Both the position numbers and the translations under genes were made by a program. DNA of 64,000 nucleotides from a bacterium (lineage in GTDB: Bacteria; Orphanbacterota; Orphanbacteria; Orphanbacterales; Orphanbacteraceae): contig JALGYY010000008.1 of NCBI GenBank assembly GCA_025782575.1, forward strand, positions 44,373 to 108,372, in the 5' to 3' direction. Positions 18,282 to 28,223 of the stretch are shown here, one piece after another. The notes under the pieces were generated by a model. That model saw only the letters and a list, made by a program, of their open reading frames with translations, searched no databases and was not told the origin of the DNA. Each line of letters opens with the position of its first letter. The first letter of the stretch is position 1.

Positions 18282-19691
18282 TCAATCGATATAGCCGAGC
18301 GATCGGAGACGTTCCATTTCAGATGAGTCGAGTACGGCTCTCTCGGGAGCACCGAATCGGATGGCCGATTTCTCCATCTCCGCAAGCCTCACTGCGAGAG
18401 TGCGTGCCAGGGAATCAGCTACATCCGGATGAGCCTCGGCCAGATTCTGCAGATCACCCGGATCGTCTCGAACATCGAAAAGCAGAAGGTCCCCCTGCCG
18501 AGGCGGCCTGACAAGCTTCCAGTGCCCGCGGCGGATCGCCTTCCACCGGTCGACACGTCCACCGACGATCTTCCCGTCCACCAGAGCCTTGAGCGGCAGG
18601 TCGAGCTCAAAAACATGATCTCCCGTGGGGGACATCGGGACCGAAGCGATTTCAGCGCCGGCAACTGCATCTCCGGGCCTGGTCGACAGCCGCTTCCATC
18701 CACCATTAAGAAGCTCAGCGAGATTCGTCTGACTCATCAGCTCGGCGCTGACCGCCGGCGGACTCTCACCGGGGAGCTTCACGAGAAGCGGGACGCGAAC
18801 CGACTGATCGAAGAGATTGTTCTTGTGTCCTGCACTTCCGTGCTCGAAAAACTCCTCACCATGATCGGCAGTAATCACGATCAAGGCGTTCTCCCATAGC
18901 CCTTCTGCTTTCATGACATCGAACAGGCGGCCGAGCATTTCGTCGGTGCAGCGAATTTCGCCGTCATATTGCGACACCAGATAGCGAGATCGTGCCGGGT
19001 CCATCTCAGCATGAATCGCTTCGTTGAATTCAAATCGGGAGATATCAAATCGCTCCATGTCGGAAGTTACGAACATCGTGTCGAACGGCGGAGGGGGGAG
19101 GAAGTCGTAGTGAATGTCCCAGAAGTACGCGAACAGAAAAAGCGGCCTCGCTGAAGTCTGTCGGAAAAAGCGGGCCAGCTTTCGTTCCATTTCCGGATTG
19201 GTGACCTCTCCATGACCCTCCTCCTGGGTGGGGGCCGCGGCCGAGTCGTCATAGAGATCAAATCCCTGATCCAGATTGTATGAGCTTCGCAGAAAGGGTC
19301 CGCTCACAAATGCCGCGGTCTGGTACCCCTCTCCGGCACCGCGCTTCCCGTCCTCCGCCGACAGCCGCTCGGCGATCGTCTCGTACGCCCCACCCAGCCG
19401 GTCCCGGGGCTCTCTGACCTGATGTTCGGAGGGGTAGAGCCCGGTCAGGATCGATGCATGAGAGGCAAGCGTCCAGCTCGTCACCGCCTGAACATCGGTA
19501 AAACGGATCGCCGATCGCGCAAACTCATCGAGATTCGGTGTGGTATCCAGAGAGTAGCCGTAGCAGCCCATATGATCGGGGCGAAGTGACTCGAGGGTGA
19601 TCAGGATGATATTGGGGGGGCGCTCTCCGTCCCCCCCCTTTCCACATGCGAGCAGAGTCAGAATCAGCCCGGCCAGGCGGAATCTCTTCAC
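18282..19691 (-). CDS. Sulfatase-superfamily lipoprotein with Thr at the nucleophile position
   Basis: About 469 aa from GTG 19691, where the product begins with a lipoprotein signal ending LLAC (Cys16); the open frame to 19814 would bury this signal. Alkaline phosphatase/sulfatase motifs are ITLESLRPDHMGCYGY (metal Asp), TSWTLASHASILTG and ITADHGEEFFEHG (metal Asp/His). In formylglycine sulfatases the third motif reads C-x-P-x-R; here it is T-L-A-S-H, so no formylglycine can form. Thr-type members are phosphodiesterases, phosphoglycerol transferases or metal-dependent hydrolases. It ends in LGYID, as does the second family member at 45757-47088. Confidence 0.85.
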   Translation of the reverse strand: MKRFRLAGLILTLLACGKGGDGERPPNIILITLESLRPDHMGCYGYSLDTTPNLDEFARSAIRFTDVQAVTSWTLASHASILTGLYPSEHQVREPRDRLGGAYETIAERLSAEDGKRGAGEGYQTAAFVSGPFLRSSYNLDQGFDLYDDSAAAPTQEEGHGEVTNPEMERKLARFFRQTSARPLFLFAYFWDIHYDFLPPPPFDTMFVTSDMERFDISRFEFNEAIHAEMDPARSRYLVSQYDGEIRCTDEMLGRLFDVMKAEGLWENALIVITADHGEEFFEHGSAGHKNNLFDQSVRVPLLVKLPGESPPAVSAELMSQTNLAELLNGGWKRLSTRPGDAVAGAEIASVPMSPTGDHVFELDLPLKALVDGKIVGGRVDRWKAIRRGHWKLVRPPRQGDLLLFDVRDDPGDLQNLAEAHPDVADSLARTLAVRLAEMEKSAIRFGAPERAVLDSSEMERLRSLGYID

Positions 19692-19837
19692 AAATCGACA
19701 TCCCGTCGCTAAAGTTCGGGCAGGATCACCCCGCTGCTCTCGCCTCCGGCCTCTCCCGGCGCGAAACCATCCCGCCGCGAAGTCCAAGAGAGCAGTCTGA
19801 GGGAAACTTAGCACCCAGAACCACAGGAGTCACGCGC

Positions 19838-20476
19838 ATGACTTTCTTACGAAGCTCCGCGGCGGCATTTGCTCTCCTGCACGCTTTTCTGCTCACCCCT
19901 GCGCCGGCTCTCGCCACGGACACGGAAGAACTGTGGACCCTGGGATTCGGCCTCAACTGGAGCTACCTGGGGACCGAGGAACGAACGGCTGACGGTTCGG
20001 CGAATGACGTATTCATCGATGCCTCCGGAATCGGCGCCACAGTCACCGGTGGTTACGGAATCAACGCCAACATGGCGATCCGCGGTGAAGCGTCGCTCAC
20101 CCAGCACGACACGGACAATCCCGACATCGAAGTCATATTCACGACTGCCGCTCTGGAAGGACTCTGGATCGCCCGCGACATGGAAACGTTCCGCCCCTAC
20201 GTGATGGGCGGCGTCGCCTGCTACTCCCTCGAATCGAGAGAGACCAGGTTCGAATTCGAAACGACCGGATACGGTATTCTTGCCGGGGGGGGCTTCTACT
20301 ATTTCTTCAGTGACAACTTCGCGCTCGACGCCAGCATCCGGGGCGACTTCATCAACTGGGACACAATCAAGGCTCGTGTCGGCGATGGGGGCGGAACAAC
20401 TCTCGAGGCGTCCGCACCGATCGATGAAAGTGGCAGCGTGGCAAAGATAAGCGCCGGGGCCGCATGGTGGTTCTAG
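19838..20476 (+). CDS. Outer-membrane beta-barrel protein
   Basis: About 212 aa starting at ATG 19838. The signal peptide cleaves after APALA. The mature part shows alternating beta strands with aromatic ends (WTLGFGLNWSYLG, YGIN, FRPYVMGGVACYSL, ILAGGGFYYFFSDNFALDASIRGDFINW) and closes with [11 protein letters not shown], a terminal aromatic typical of OmpA/OmpW-like 8-stranded barrels. It probably sits in the outer membrane; the function is unknown. Its stop overlaps the start of the downstream lipoprotein gene by 13 nt, so the two are likely translated together. Confidence 0.75.
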   Translation: MTFLRSSAAAFALLHAFLLTPAPALATDTEELWTLGFGLNWSYLGTEERTADGSANDVFIDASGIGATVTGGYGINANMAIRGEASLTQHDTDNPDIEVIFTTAALEGLWIARDMETFRPYVMGGVACYSLESRETRFEFETTGYGILAGGGFYYFFSDNFALDASIRGDFINWDTIKARVGDGGGTTLEASAPIDESGSVAKISAGAAWWF

Positions 20477-21339
20477 CGCGCAGAACTTACTTTCTTTTGA
20501 CGAGCGCACTGCTCCTCCTGTCCGCCCTGTCTTGCGCGAGCGATAACCCGGGCTGTCCCGAGTGCCTCATCCCCCCCTCTCCCCCGTCCAATCTGCAGGT
20601 TGTAACAGAGAGTCGCGCGCTTCTCCTGACGTGGGATTTTCAAGCCGACGTTTCCCAGACGCTTTCGTTTTCGGGCTACAAGATATTCACACGAACGAAC
20701 GGGGAAGACTTTTTCCGACACACAACGGATCTCCAGATCCGCCCCGCTTCGTCGGATACCATTCCCGATCTCATCAAACGGCAACACTCGCTCGCCGATG
20801 ATCGAATGGAGATCCGGCTTACGGGACTGAGACCCTTCTTTCAGACATGGACCTATGTTGTAGGGATTCAGAACGGAAATCGTAGTGCACCGTCCGACAC
20901 GATCATGGATATCCCCTATCGCCGGACCGAGAACATCCGCCTCCAGGAGGTTACCAGACCCCAAGGTCTCTACTATTCAATCAGCGAGAACACTCCCGAC
21001 CAGGGAGCTTTAACGGAAGATGTCATCGGTTATCGTTCCGCGGGAGAAGATTATCTGCTGTTTCGCTCCGCCGATCTGGGGGGCTATCTTCGTCTCTTGA
21101 AAGGTGGGGCTGAACTGGAAACGGAAAACGCGCCGGACTCCGGTTATATCAGCGATGGAGAGATCGATCGGATCCAGATCGAAGCGGGTGACTGGCTCTT
21201 TATTCAGAACACAAAAGGTACCGATGAGACGACTGAAGATGACAACTTCTCCCGAATCCGTATCCGGCTTATCGACGGGAAAACAGCAATCAACATCGAC
21301 CGGGATTATCAGATCCGCGAGGGTGCCCGGAATCTATGA
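20464..21339 (+). CDS. Lipoprotein with an FN3-like domain, unknown function
   Basis: 291 aa. The signal peptide ends in the lipobox ALSC (Cys24). Residues ~38-155 look like a fibronectin III module ([41 protein letters not shown]). The C-terminal ~130 residues form an unrecognised beta-rich domain. The start overlaps the beta-barrel gene by 13 nt, which suggests a barrel-plus-lipoprotein pair at the outer membrane (inference). The 3' end overlaps the convergent glycosylase gene by 6 nt. Confidence 0.75.
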   Translation: MVVLARRTYFLLTSALLLLSALSCASDNPGCPECLIPPSPPSNLQVVTESRALLLTWDFQADVSQTLSFSGYKIFTRTNGEDFFRHTTDLQIRPASSDTIPDLIKRQHSLADDRMEIRLTGLRPFFQTWTYVVGIQNGNRSAPSDTIMDIPYRRTENIRLQEVTRPQGLYYSISENTPDQGALTEDVIGYRSAGEDYLLFRSADLGGYLRLLKGGAELETENAPDSGYISDGEIDRIQIEAGDWLFIQNTKGTDETTEDDNFSRIRIRLIDGKTAINIDRDYQIREGARNL

Positions 21340-22236
21340 GGAGCTTCCCTTCTCTTCCAGGTCTTCGATCCTACGGGGCCAATCTCCCTTGAGCAGCCGC
21401 GAAAGCGAACGGTCCGCCAGTACTTTTCCACCTGTCTGGCAGCGGGCGCAATAGTTCGCTTCATTCGAGGCGTATACGATACGCTGCACAGGTGCACCGC
21501 AAACCGGACATGGTTTATCGAAGCGACCGTGTACGGCCATGGCCTCGTGAAACGCGGTCACTTTATCCGGGAACCGGTCGCCTAATTCGGTCCGGAGCCG
21601 ATCGGTCCATTGGAGAAGCGTTTTGATCGTCGCTCCGTGAAGCGCCTCGATCTCCTCGTCAGTAAGACGAGACGTCCATTTCAATGGCGACAGACAGGCG
21701 GCATGCAGGATCTCGTCCGAGTAGGCGTTCCCGATTCCACTGAAGAGCCTGGGATCAGTGAGGGATCGTTTGACCGTGTGGTTCTCGAGAAGCAATCGAT
21801 CCCGGAACGATTCGAGACTGGAATCGATTACTTCGAGTCCACCCGGATCGTGGGCGGCCAGGCCATCCTCACCCTGAACGACATGGAGCGATGCTCTCTT
21901 TCTGCTCCCCGCTTCGGTCAGTAGAATCGAGCCACCCGAAAAGTCGAAAGCGGCGAGGCCGATCTTCCTGGAGATCGGCGCCCCTCTGGGCTTCCAACGG
22001 AAACGGCCTGCGATCATCAGGTGAAAGACCAGGAAGAATCCCCCATCGAACTCCCAGACGATCCGCTTTCCGATCCGCCTGAATCCCGAGATTTTCAGAC
22101 CCTCGACGGCGGACAGTGGTGGGGCGACCGTTCGAAGCAGGAATGGACTGACAACCCGGGCGGCCTCCAGCCGACTGCCAAGGAGCTCGGCTCTCAGGCG
22201 CTCCACATAGATCGTGATGTCAGGGTATTCCGGCAT
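21334..22236 (-). CDS. Fpg/Nei-family DNA glycosylase
   Basis: About 300 aa from ATG 22236; processing of Met exposes the catalytic Pro2-Glu3 ([14 protein letters not shown]). An upstream ATG at 22248 would mask Pro2 and is rejected. A KRIVWEF lysine region, an H2TH region with [15 protein letters not shown], and a C-terminal zinc finger CPVC...CARC are all present. It excises oxidised bases and cleaves the abasic site. The PEYPD start marks a subgroup distinct from classical MutM (PELPE), so substrate preference is uncertain. It is divergent from the Fur/ferritin operon (45 nt to the promoter -35), consistent with a shared oxidative-stress context. Confidence 0.92.
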   Translation of the reverse strand: MPEYPDITIYVERLRAELLGSRLEAARVVSPFLLRTVAPPLSAVEGLKISGFRRIGKRIVWEFDGGFFLVFHLMIAGRFRWKPRGAPISRKIGLAAFDFSGGSILLTEAGSRKRASLHVVQGEDGLAAHDPGGLEVIDSSLESFRDRLLLENHTVKRSLTDPRLFSGIGNAYSDEILHAACLSPLKWTSRLTDEEIEALHGATIKTLLQWTDRLRTELGDRFPDKVTAFHEAMAVHGRFDKPCPVCGAPVQRIVYASNEANYCARCQTGGKVLADRSLSRLLKGDWPRRIEDLEEKGSSS

Positions 22237-22280
22237 AGCGGGAATCATATCGGAGTTGGACCGTCGCCAACCTATTTCTC

Positions 22281-22309
22281 TTGATATCTAATCTCGTTTG
22301 CGATATATT
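22281..22309 (+). promoter_or_regulatory. Promoter of the fur-ferritin operon with overlapping inverted repeat
   Basis: TTGATA (22281-22286), 17 nt, TATATT (22304-22309). The predicted transcription start is about 22316, only ~4 nt before the ATG at 22320, so the message may be leaderless. TTGATA and TATCAA (22309-22314) form an inverted repeat across the core promoter, a plausible autoregulatory Fur/PerR site. Confidence 0.55.
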
Positions 22310-22319
22310 ATCAAACAGG

Positions 22320-22787
22320 ATGAATAATCAAAACAGCCAATCGGATCATCTGATGACCACGCTCGAGAGGGAATGCCGGAAGAAGGGTATTCCTCTCACG
22401 ATCCAGCGGCGCACGGTGATGGAAGTTCTCGCGGACAACAGAACCCACCCTACCGCTGAGCATGTCTATGAGAGCGCGAGCGCGCGCATTCCCGGGCTGT
22501 CGAAGGCGACAGTCTACCGTGTGCTCGAAATGTTCGTCAGTCTGGGCCTGATCAGCAAAGTGGATCATCCGGGTGCCGCCACCAGATATGACCCCATGCA
22601 GGAGGAACATCATCACTTTTACTGCGTCGACTGTGAGCGCCTGATCGATATTGAAGTGGGTGCTGTTCCTGCACTCCCCGAGATCGACCTCCGCGAATCA
22701 GGACACACCATTCAGGATTATTCGATTCACTTCCGGGGAGTCTGCGAAGATTGCGCCGGTCATAACGAAAGGAAAGCCAGGATATGA
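22320..22787 (+). CDS. Fur/PerR-family metalloregulator
   Basis: About 155 aa. The winged helix has PTAEHVYESASARIPGLSK followed by ATVYRVLEMFV; the dimerisation domain has HHHFYCVDC and a second CxxC (CEDC) near the C-terminus, giving the structural Cys4 zinc site. With iron or manganese it represses iron-storage or peroxide-defence genes. A frame start at 22281 lies inside the promoter; ATG 22320 (or 22353) fits better. The TGA overlaps the ferritin-like ATG (ATGA), so the two are co-translated. The pairing with a ferritin suggests PerR- or Fur-like control, but the metal specificity cannot be decided. Confidence 0.9.
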   Translation: MNNQNSQSDHLMTTLERECRKKGIPLTIQRRTVMEVLADNRTHPTAEHVYESASARIPGLSKATVYRVLEMFVSLGLISKVDHPGAATRYDPMQEEHHHFYCVDCERLIDIEVGAVPALPEIDLRESGHTIQDYSIHFRGVCEDCAGHNERKARI

Positions 22788-23233
22788 GCAAGGAAATCGT
22801 CGACGGTCTGACAAAGGCCTATTGGATGGAGATCGAGACTGTGCAGAACTATCTCGCCAATTCCGTCAATCTGGACGGCATTCGGGCGGAAGAGATCAAG
22901 GCGTCACTAAGTGCGGATGTAGCGGAGGAGCTCACCCACGCGCAGAATTTCGCCAGGAGAATCAAGGAGATCGGCGGCACGGTACCGGGGTCAGTGCGAT
23001 TCAAGGCAGAGCAGAAGATGCTCCAGCCGCCGGAGGATACGACAGATGTACTGACCGTGATCCGCGGGGTGATCGAGGCGGAAGAAGGGGCCATCATGCA
23101 CTACAAGAAACTGATCAAAGTGTGTGAGGGTGCGGAGGACTATGTCACCGCCGACATGCTGACTACGGTTCTTGCGGATGAAGAGGGGCACAGGCGCCAG
23201 TTCCTCGGCTATATCAAAGAATACGAAAAGTAG
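22784..23233 (+). CDS. Ferritin-like diiron protein (bacterioferritin/Dps-like)
   Basis: 149 aa, a four-helix bundle. The diiron ligands are visible: Glu in MEIETVQNY, EELTHAQ (E-x-x-H), Glu in EAEEGAIMHY and DEEGHRRQ (E-x-x-H). It likely oxidises and stores iron or detoxifies peroxide. It is translationally coupled to the upstream regulator by an ATGA overlap. No haem Met position is obvious, so whether it is a bacterioferritin, a Dps-like protein or a rubrerythrin-type protein is open. Confidence 0.85.
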   Translation: MSKEIVDGLTKAYWMEIETVQNYLANSVNLDGIRAEEIKASLSADVAEELTHAQNFARRIKEIGGTVPGSVRFKAEQKMLQPPEDTTDVLTVIRGVIEAEEGAIMHYKKLIKVCEGAEDYVTADMLTTVLADEEGHRRQFLGYIKEYEK

Positions 23234-23275
23234 GGACCAGGGGGGCGGCGACAAGGTCCGGCTACCCGGTTTCGA

Positions 23276-23644
23276 TCAGCCGGTATTGCCGGTCTGATTG
23301 ATCCAGGCGAGAGTCGCCCCCCATCCCCCCCGTTCCGGCGGCGCTTCCCGATATTGTCGTACCAGCGGATGCCCTTCCAGCACTTTCCAGACCTCCCGTT
23401 TCAGCACACTCCGCCCCTTTCCGTGAGCAATACGAACCTCATCCAGGCCGATGTCACGGGCATTCTTCAAAAACTCATCCACCACCTCCCTCACCTGTTC
23501 CGGGAAGAACCCATGCAGGTCGAGAAAGTCGGTTACCACGTAAGGTTCCGGCTCCTCTTCCTCCTCGGGAGGGGGCGATTCCACCGATTCCGGCTCCCCT
23601 CCCCCGAAGAGAAGCCTGAGCCACGCTTTCCACGTCTGCGCCAT
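23276..23644 (-). CDS. Small Smr-domain protein
   Basis: 122 aa. An acidic Pro/Glu-rich linker (~residues 20-35) is followed by an Smr domain: FLDLHGFFPEQV (LDLHG motif), VRIAHGKGRSVLKREVW (HGKG) and a C-terminal GGWGATLAWI. Smr domains, first seen at the C-terminus of MutS2, are nicking endonuclease or RNA-cleaving modules; stand-alone Smr proteins act on DNA or on mRNA in ribosome rescue. No MutS2 lies nearby. It is convergent with the ferritin gene and divergent from the aldolase. Confidence 0.88.
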   Translation of the reverse strand: MAQTWKAWLRLLFGGGEPESVESPPPEEEEEPEPYVVTDFLDLHGFFPEQVREVVDEFLKNARDIGLDEVRIAHGKGRSVLKREVWKVLEGHPLVRQYREAPPERGGWGATLAWINQTGNTG

Positions 23645-23781
23645 GAAATCAGTCTATCCCAACCGGTCGCATGCCGTGGAACAATCCAGTCGGTCGGTGT
23701 ACACTGATTTCCAATTCGACGTACCGGCACCCCACCGAGACCGCTGTCCCGGAGTCACGCCAGAAAAAAGGAGATTGATTC

Positions 23782-24804
23782 ATGCCTCTCGTACCAATGC
23801 GCGTCCTGCTCGATCATGCCGCCGAACACGGCTATGGCGTGGGGGCGTTCAACGTCAACAATATGGAACAGATTCAGTCGATCATGATGGCGGCTACGGA
23901 AACGAACTCGCCGGTGATCGTGCAGGCAAGCCGGGGTGCCCGAAGCTACAGCAACGATGCTTATCTGCGGCACCTCATGCTGGCAGCGGCGGAACTGAAC
24001 CCCCAGATTCCGATCGCCATGCACCAGGATCATGGTAACAGCGCCGCGACCTGTATGAGCGCCGTCGACCAGGGCTTCACATCGGTAATGATGGATGGTT
24101 CACTTGAAGAGGACGGCAAGTCCCCGGCCAGCTACGAATACAATGTTGAAGTCACTCGGCGGGTGGTTGACGCCGCCCACGCCAAGGGGGTCACGGTAGA
24201 GGGAGAACTCGGCTGTCTCGGCGGGATTGAGGACGGTCACGGCGCAGGCCTGACCGGTGACGAGGCACTCGCTCATCTCACTGATCCGCAGCAGGCGGAG
24301 GAGTTCGTGGCCGCTACCGATGTCGACGCGCTCGCCGTCGCGATCGGCACGAGCCACGGCGCCTACAAATTCACGAGTGAACCGACAGGCGAGGTGCTCC
24401 GGATGGACATCATCGCCGAGATTCATCGCCGCCTTCCGAACACCCATCTCGTCATGCACGGTTCCAGTTCGGTCCCGAAACATCTCATCGACATCATCAA
24501 TAAGTTTGGGGGCAGTATGAAACCGACATGGGGTGTGCCTGTGAGGGAAATCCAGGAGGGAATCAGGAACGGTGTCCGTAAGATCAACGTCGACACGGAT
24601 AACCGTCTGGCGATCACCGGAGCGATCCGAAAGGTTTTTCAGGAGAAAGGGAGCGAGTTCGATCCCCGAAAGTACCTCGGCCCGGCGCGGGAAGCGATGG
24701 CCGAAGTGGTGAAAGACCGCATGATCGCCTTCGGCCAGGCGGGTCACGCCGACAAGATCCCTGTGGTGACACTCGACGAGATGATAACCAGGTACTCTGG
24801 ATAG
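23782..24804 (+). CDS. fba: Class II fructose-1,6-bisphosphate aldolase
   Basis: 340 aa, the longer class IIB form. The zinc and catalytic motifs are present: [34 protein letters not shown] and [11 protein letters not shown], followed by the phosphate-binding NVDTDNRLA. It interconverts fructose-1,6-bisphosphate with DHAP and glyceraldehyde-3-phosphate in glycolysis/gluconeogenesis. A GGAG-containing site lies just upstream. It is a single gene between the Smr gene (divergent) and the histidine kinase. Confidence 0.96.
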   Translation: MPLVPMRVLLDHAAEHGYGVGAFNVNNMEQIQSIMMAATETNSPVIVQASRGARSYSNDAYLRHLMLAAAELNPQIPIAMHQDHGNSAATCMSAVDQGFTSVMMDGSLEEDGKSPASYEYNVEVTRRVVDAAHAKGVTVEGELGCLGGIEDGHGAGLTGDEALAHLTDPQQAEEFVAATDVDALAVAIGTSHGAYKFTSEPTGEVLRMDIIAEIHRRLPNTHLVMHGSSSVPKHLIDIINKFGGSMKPTWGVPVREIQEGIRNGVRKINVDTDNRLAITGAIRKVFQEKGSEFDPRKYLGPAREAMAEVVKDRMIAFGQAGHADKIPVVTLDEMITRYSG

Positions 24805-25024
24805 ACTCCTCCCCGGTGCATTGAGTGTCCGGATCAGAAAACCACTCAGCCGGTCCTGATGGGCCGGGTGTGCTTCTGCCGGCCGGATCAGGAGCCGATC
24901 GCCGAGGATCACCCCGATCTCCTGCCCTAGTTAAGCTTTCCGTTCAGATTGTAATATTTACCCCCCAAATAACCGCTAAGCCTCTACTGTCCCCATGCCG
25001 ATTCTGAATTCAGGAGCACGGTGA

Positions 25025-26140
25025 ATGAAAAGGACGGATATGGGGAATCAGGACTCGATAAGGAGCATTCAGAACAGAGAGGAAGTGTACTGGAGAATCA
25101 CGAACTTTCTCCTCGTAGGGATATCCCTACTTGTCATGGTGCAGAACATTGTGTGGGGCCTCGAAGCCGAAGGTGTTCCATCCAATCTTCTTCACCAGTG
25201 GCGGCTCTCATCGATCGCTCTTCCCGGGATTGTCTCAATCCTCACTCTCTATTTCAGTTCCCGCCGAAAAATCACGCGGAAGCAGCACTTCGATTCACTG
25301 GCTCTCGAGGAGAGGGCTCGCCATGCGGAGGCCCATGAACGGGAAGCATTACGAGCCAATCGGCGCAAGGAAGAGTTCATCGCCAACCTGAGCCACGAGA
25401 TCCGGACACCGATCGCAACCATGCTCGGTTACGCCGAGATCCTGCAAATGCACGAGCTCAGCACCTGGGACAAAAAGGACGCCCTTCGTATCTTGCACCA
25501 GAATGGCCTGCATCTCAGCCAGCTCGTTGAGGATCTTCTGGAACATGCTAATCTGACCGCCAGTGCCGTCAACGCGCAAGTCGAACCTGTCTCGATTTCA
25601 CGCACGATGGCGGAGGCGTCCGTTCTTATCGAGCCACTCGCTCGCACGAAGGGCATCGCTCTGGAAATACATGTCGCCAAGGAGGTCCCCGATACGATCG
25701 AGTCCGATCCTCTCCGGCTACGTCAAATCCTCCTGAACCTTCTCGGTAATGCGGTCAAATTCACCAACAAGGGAGAAATCAGGATTACGGCGAGAGTAGT
25801 GCCTGATGATTCCGGCGACATCGAAATCCGAGTGCAGGATACCGGTATCGGGATCGAGCAGAAACACCTCGATTCCCTGTTTGAAGCGTTTTTTCAGGTC
25901 GACGGTTCTACAACCAGACAGTTCGGGGGAACCGGCCTCGGGCTTTCCATCTCCCATCGGCTGGCCGGCGTTCTGCAAGGGTCGATCCGCGCTGAGAGCA
26001 GGTACGGAGAAGGAAGCTCATTTACTCTGCGAATTCCGCGCGAGGTGAGTGCCGGTAAGTTCACAACGCCGTCTGACACACGTCCGATTCCGCTCGGCGA
26101 GGAAGAACTCTTTGCGTCCACGAAGTCCCGGTCGGTCTGA
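25025..26140 (+). CDS. Membrane sensor histidine kinase, orphan
   Basis: 371 aa. Two membrane segments (~residues 26-46 and 60-78) with almost no periplasmic loop are followed by a cytoplasmic HisKA domain (NLSHEIRTPIATMLGY, the His near residue 126) and a HATPase domain: N box NLLGNAVKFTNKG, G1 DTGIGIEQ, F box EAFFQVD and G2 GGTGLGLSIS. No response regulator or receiver domain lies beside it, so its partner is encoded elsewhere. The lack of a sensor domain suggests detection within the membrane or by the short linker. Confidence 0.92.
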   Translation: MKRTDMGNQDSIRSIQNREEVYWRITNFLLVGISLLVMVQNIVWGLEAEGVPSNLLHQWRLSSIALPGIVSILTLYFSSRRKITRKQHFDSLALEERARHAEAHEREALRANRRKEEFIANLSHEIRTPIATMLGYAEILQMHELSTWDKKDALRILHQNGLHLSQLVEDLLEHANLTASAVNAQVEPVSISRTMAEASVLIEPLARTKGIALEIHVAKEVPDTIESDPLRLRQILLNLLGNAVKFTNKGEIRITARVVPDDSGDIEIRVQDTGIGIEQKHLDSLFEAFFQVDGSTTRQFGGTGLGLSISHRLAGVLQGSIRAESRYGEGSSFTLRIPREVSAGKFTTPSDTRPIPLGEEELFASTKSRSV

Positions 26141-26159
26141 CCGGAATTGCGCCGGGTTT

Positions 26160-28013
26160 TTATCCCCCACCCTCATCCAGCAGACTCTCCACTTCATCCA
26201 GCAGCCGGCCGAAAAGCCCGACTGTCTCCTGCACAGGATCGGGCGTCACCATATCGACACCGGCGGCATTCAGCAGGTCGATCGGATACTTCGAACTCCC
26301 CCCCTTGAGGAATCGGATATAACGATCGAGAGCACCTTTCTCCCCGGCGAGAATCTTCTGTGAGAGCATGGTAGCTGCGGAATATCCGGTCGCGTACTGA
26401 TAGACGTAAAAGCTGTTATAGAAGTGGGGTATGCGGGCCCAGTAAATCCCGATTGCGGGACCGTCTTCAACCTCGACTCCGTTATACTTCCGGTAGAGTC
26501 GGCGAAACGTCTTCCCCATGAAATCGGCCGTCAATGGATCGCCGTTTTCGACCGTTTCGTGGATCTCCCTCTCAAACTCCGCGAAGAGAACCTGCGTGTA
26601 AACCGTGGACCGGATCTGATCGAGATAATGATTCAGCAGGTAGAGTTTCTTATCCCTGTCATCCGTGTTCTTCAGGTAGTAGTCCATCAGGATCGCTTCG
26701 TTGGTAGTCGAGGCGACCTCCGCCGTAAAGATCGAGTAGTCGGCGTATACATATGGCTGCTCGGATGTCGTGTAGTAGGTATGGAGCGAGTGGCCCATCT
26801 CATGAGCGATCGTAAAGACATCATCGAGACGCCCCTGATAGTTCAACAGTACGAACGGATGAGTTCCATAGGCACCCCACGAATAAGCACCGCTCCTTTT
26901 GCCGGCATTTTCGACAACATCGACCCAGCCCGACCGGAAACCCTTCTCGAGCAGCTCCACATACTCTTTCCCCATCGGCGCGAGCCCATCGAGGACAGTA
27001 CGAACCGATTTTTCATAGGGGATCTTTTCATCGACTTTCGAGAACAGAGGCACAAAGAGATCGTACGGCTCGAGCTTCTCCAGCTTCAGGATCCGCCGAC
27101 GTAGAGCGGTGTAACGGTGAAGTGGTTCCAGATTTTCACCCACCACACGCACAACCGTATCAAAAACTTCGATCGGAATATTGTATGAATTAAGCGCGGA
27201 GTGCAGGCAACTATCGTACTTTCTCGCACGGCTGTAAAAAATATCCCTGCTTACGTTGGCACTCAACGTCGCGGCAAGTGTATTTGCATAGTTCTGGTAC
27301 GTGCCTAGAAGGGCGTGATAAGCATCGTGCCTCACCCGTCGATCAGTCGACTCCATGAACTGCGAGTAGCGACCTTTCGTAACTTCTACACTGTTCCCCT
27401 CCTCGTCTTTGATCGACGGAAACTTGATATCCGCGTTGTTCAGCATGTTGAAGATGTTGCGCGGCCCGGCAGCCATGTTCGCCGTCATGGCGAGCAGCCT
27501 TTCCTCGCTCGGCGATAGCGTATGGCTCATCACTCTCCAGATATCATCGATATACTGCTTATACATTCTGAGGTCAGGATGATCCGCGAAGTACTTCTCT
27601 ATGGTGCCGTCGGGAAGGCCGAGAATTTCAGGGACGAGATAGGCTTCGGACTGCCGGACATGAGTCTGGAGAATGGTGATTCGATCGGCCAGGGCCTGAG
27701 ACTGGGGATTCCCCGTATCCTGATCACGCTGAAGATGAGCGTAGACATAGAGGGAATCGAAAATCTGGCCGAGCGCGTCCCGAAGCTGCAGACACTGATA
27801 CAGTTTGTCAGCGGACTCGCCAAGCTTGCCGCGGAACGTAGCGACGCGATCGACCAGGCCATCAACCCTGGCGAAGTCACTCTCCCAGGCAGCATCGGTC
27901 GCGTACAGGTCGCCGATATTCCACTGGAACCCGGGATCCACTTCGCTTCGCTTCGGAAGGGATGACTTGATATCATGCGGAAGTACTTGCGTATGGAGCG
28001 GAAAGTTGTTCAT
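26160..28013 (-). CDS. pepF: Oligoendopeptidase F (M3B metallopeptidase)
   Basis: 617 aa, the normal PepF length. The zinc site is IAHEMGHSLHTYY with the third ligand Glu about 25-30 residues later in FTAEVASTTNEA. N-terminal helices (GDLYATDAAWESDF) and C-terminal YQYATGYSAATMLSQKILAGE are typical. It has no signal peptide and should cleave peptides of roughly 7-17 residues in the cytoplasm. It is convergent with the histidine kinase (19 nt) and divergent from the aminopeptidase gene. Confidence 0.95.
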   Translation of the reverse strand: MNNFPLHTQVLPHDIKSSLPKRSEVDPGFQWNIGDLYATDAAWESDFARVDGLVDRVATFRGKLGESADKLYQCLQLRDALGQIFDSLYVYAHLQRDQDTGNPQSQALADRITILQTHVRQSEAYLVPEILGLPDGTIEKYFADHPDLRMYKQYIDDIWRVMSHTLSPSEERLLAMTANMAAGPRNIFNMLNNADIKFPSIKDEEGNSVEVTKGRYSQFMESTDRRVRHDAYHALLGTYQNYANTLAATLSANVSRDIFYSRARKYDSCLHSALNSYNIPIEVFDTVVRVVGENLEPLHRYTALRRRILKLEKLEPYDLFVPLFSKVDEKIPYEKSVRTVLDGLAPMGKEYVELLEKGFRSGWVDVVENAGKRSGAYSWGAYGTHPFVLLNYQGRLDDVFTIAHEMGHSLHTYYTTSEQPYVYADYSIFTAEVASTTNEAILMDYYLKNTDDRDKKLYLLNHYLDQIRSTVYTQVLFAEFEREIHETVENGDPLTADFMGKTFRRLYRKYNGVEVEDGPAIGIYWARIPHFYNSFYVYQYATGYSAATMLSQKILAGEKGALDRYIRFLKGGSSKYPIDLLNAAGVDMVTPDPVQETVGLFGRLLDEVESLLDEGGG

Positions 28014-28223
28014 GCGAAGGACTTCCTTTTTTATGATAATGGCTTAAGGTCGAAGGCTCCCTGAGTCGGCTCACCATGTTAAGGAACACCGCCCGCCAAA
28101 TCAAGGAGAGCGCGCGAATAGGGCACAGGCCGGCCCGAGCACGTCAGTCTGTGTCGGACCCGTCCTCTGTGTTACAATTAAGGTGCTGCCGAGTCCCTCC
28201 ATCCAGCTTTCAAGGAGAATTCC

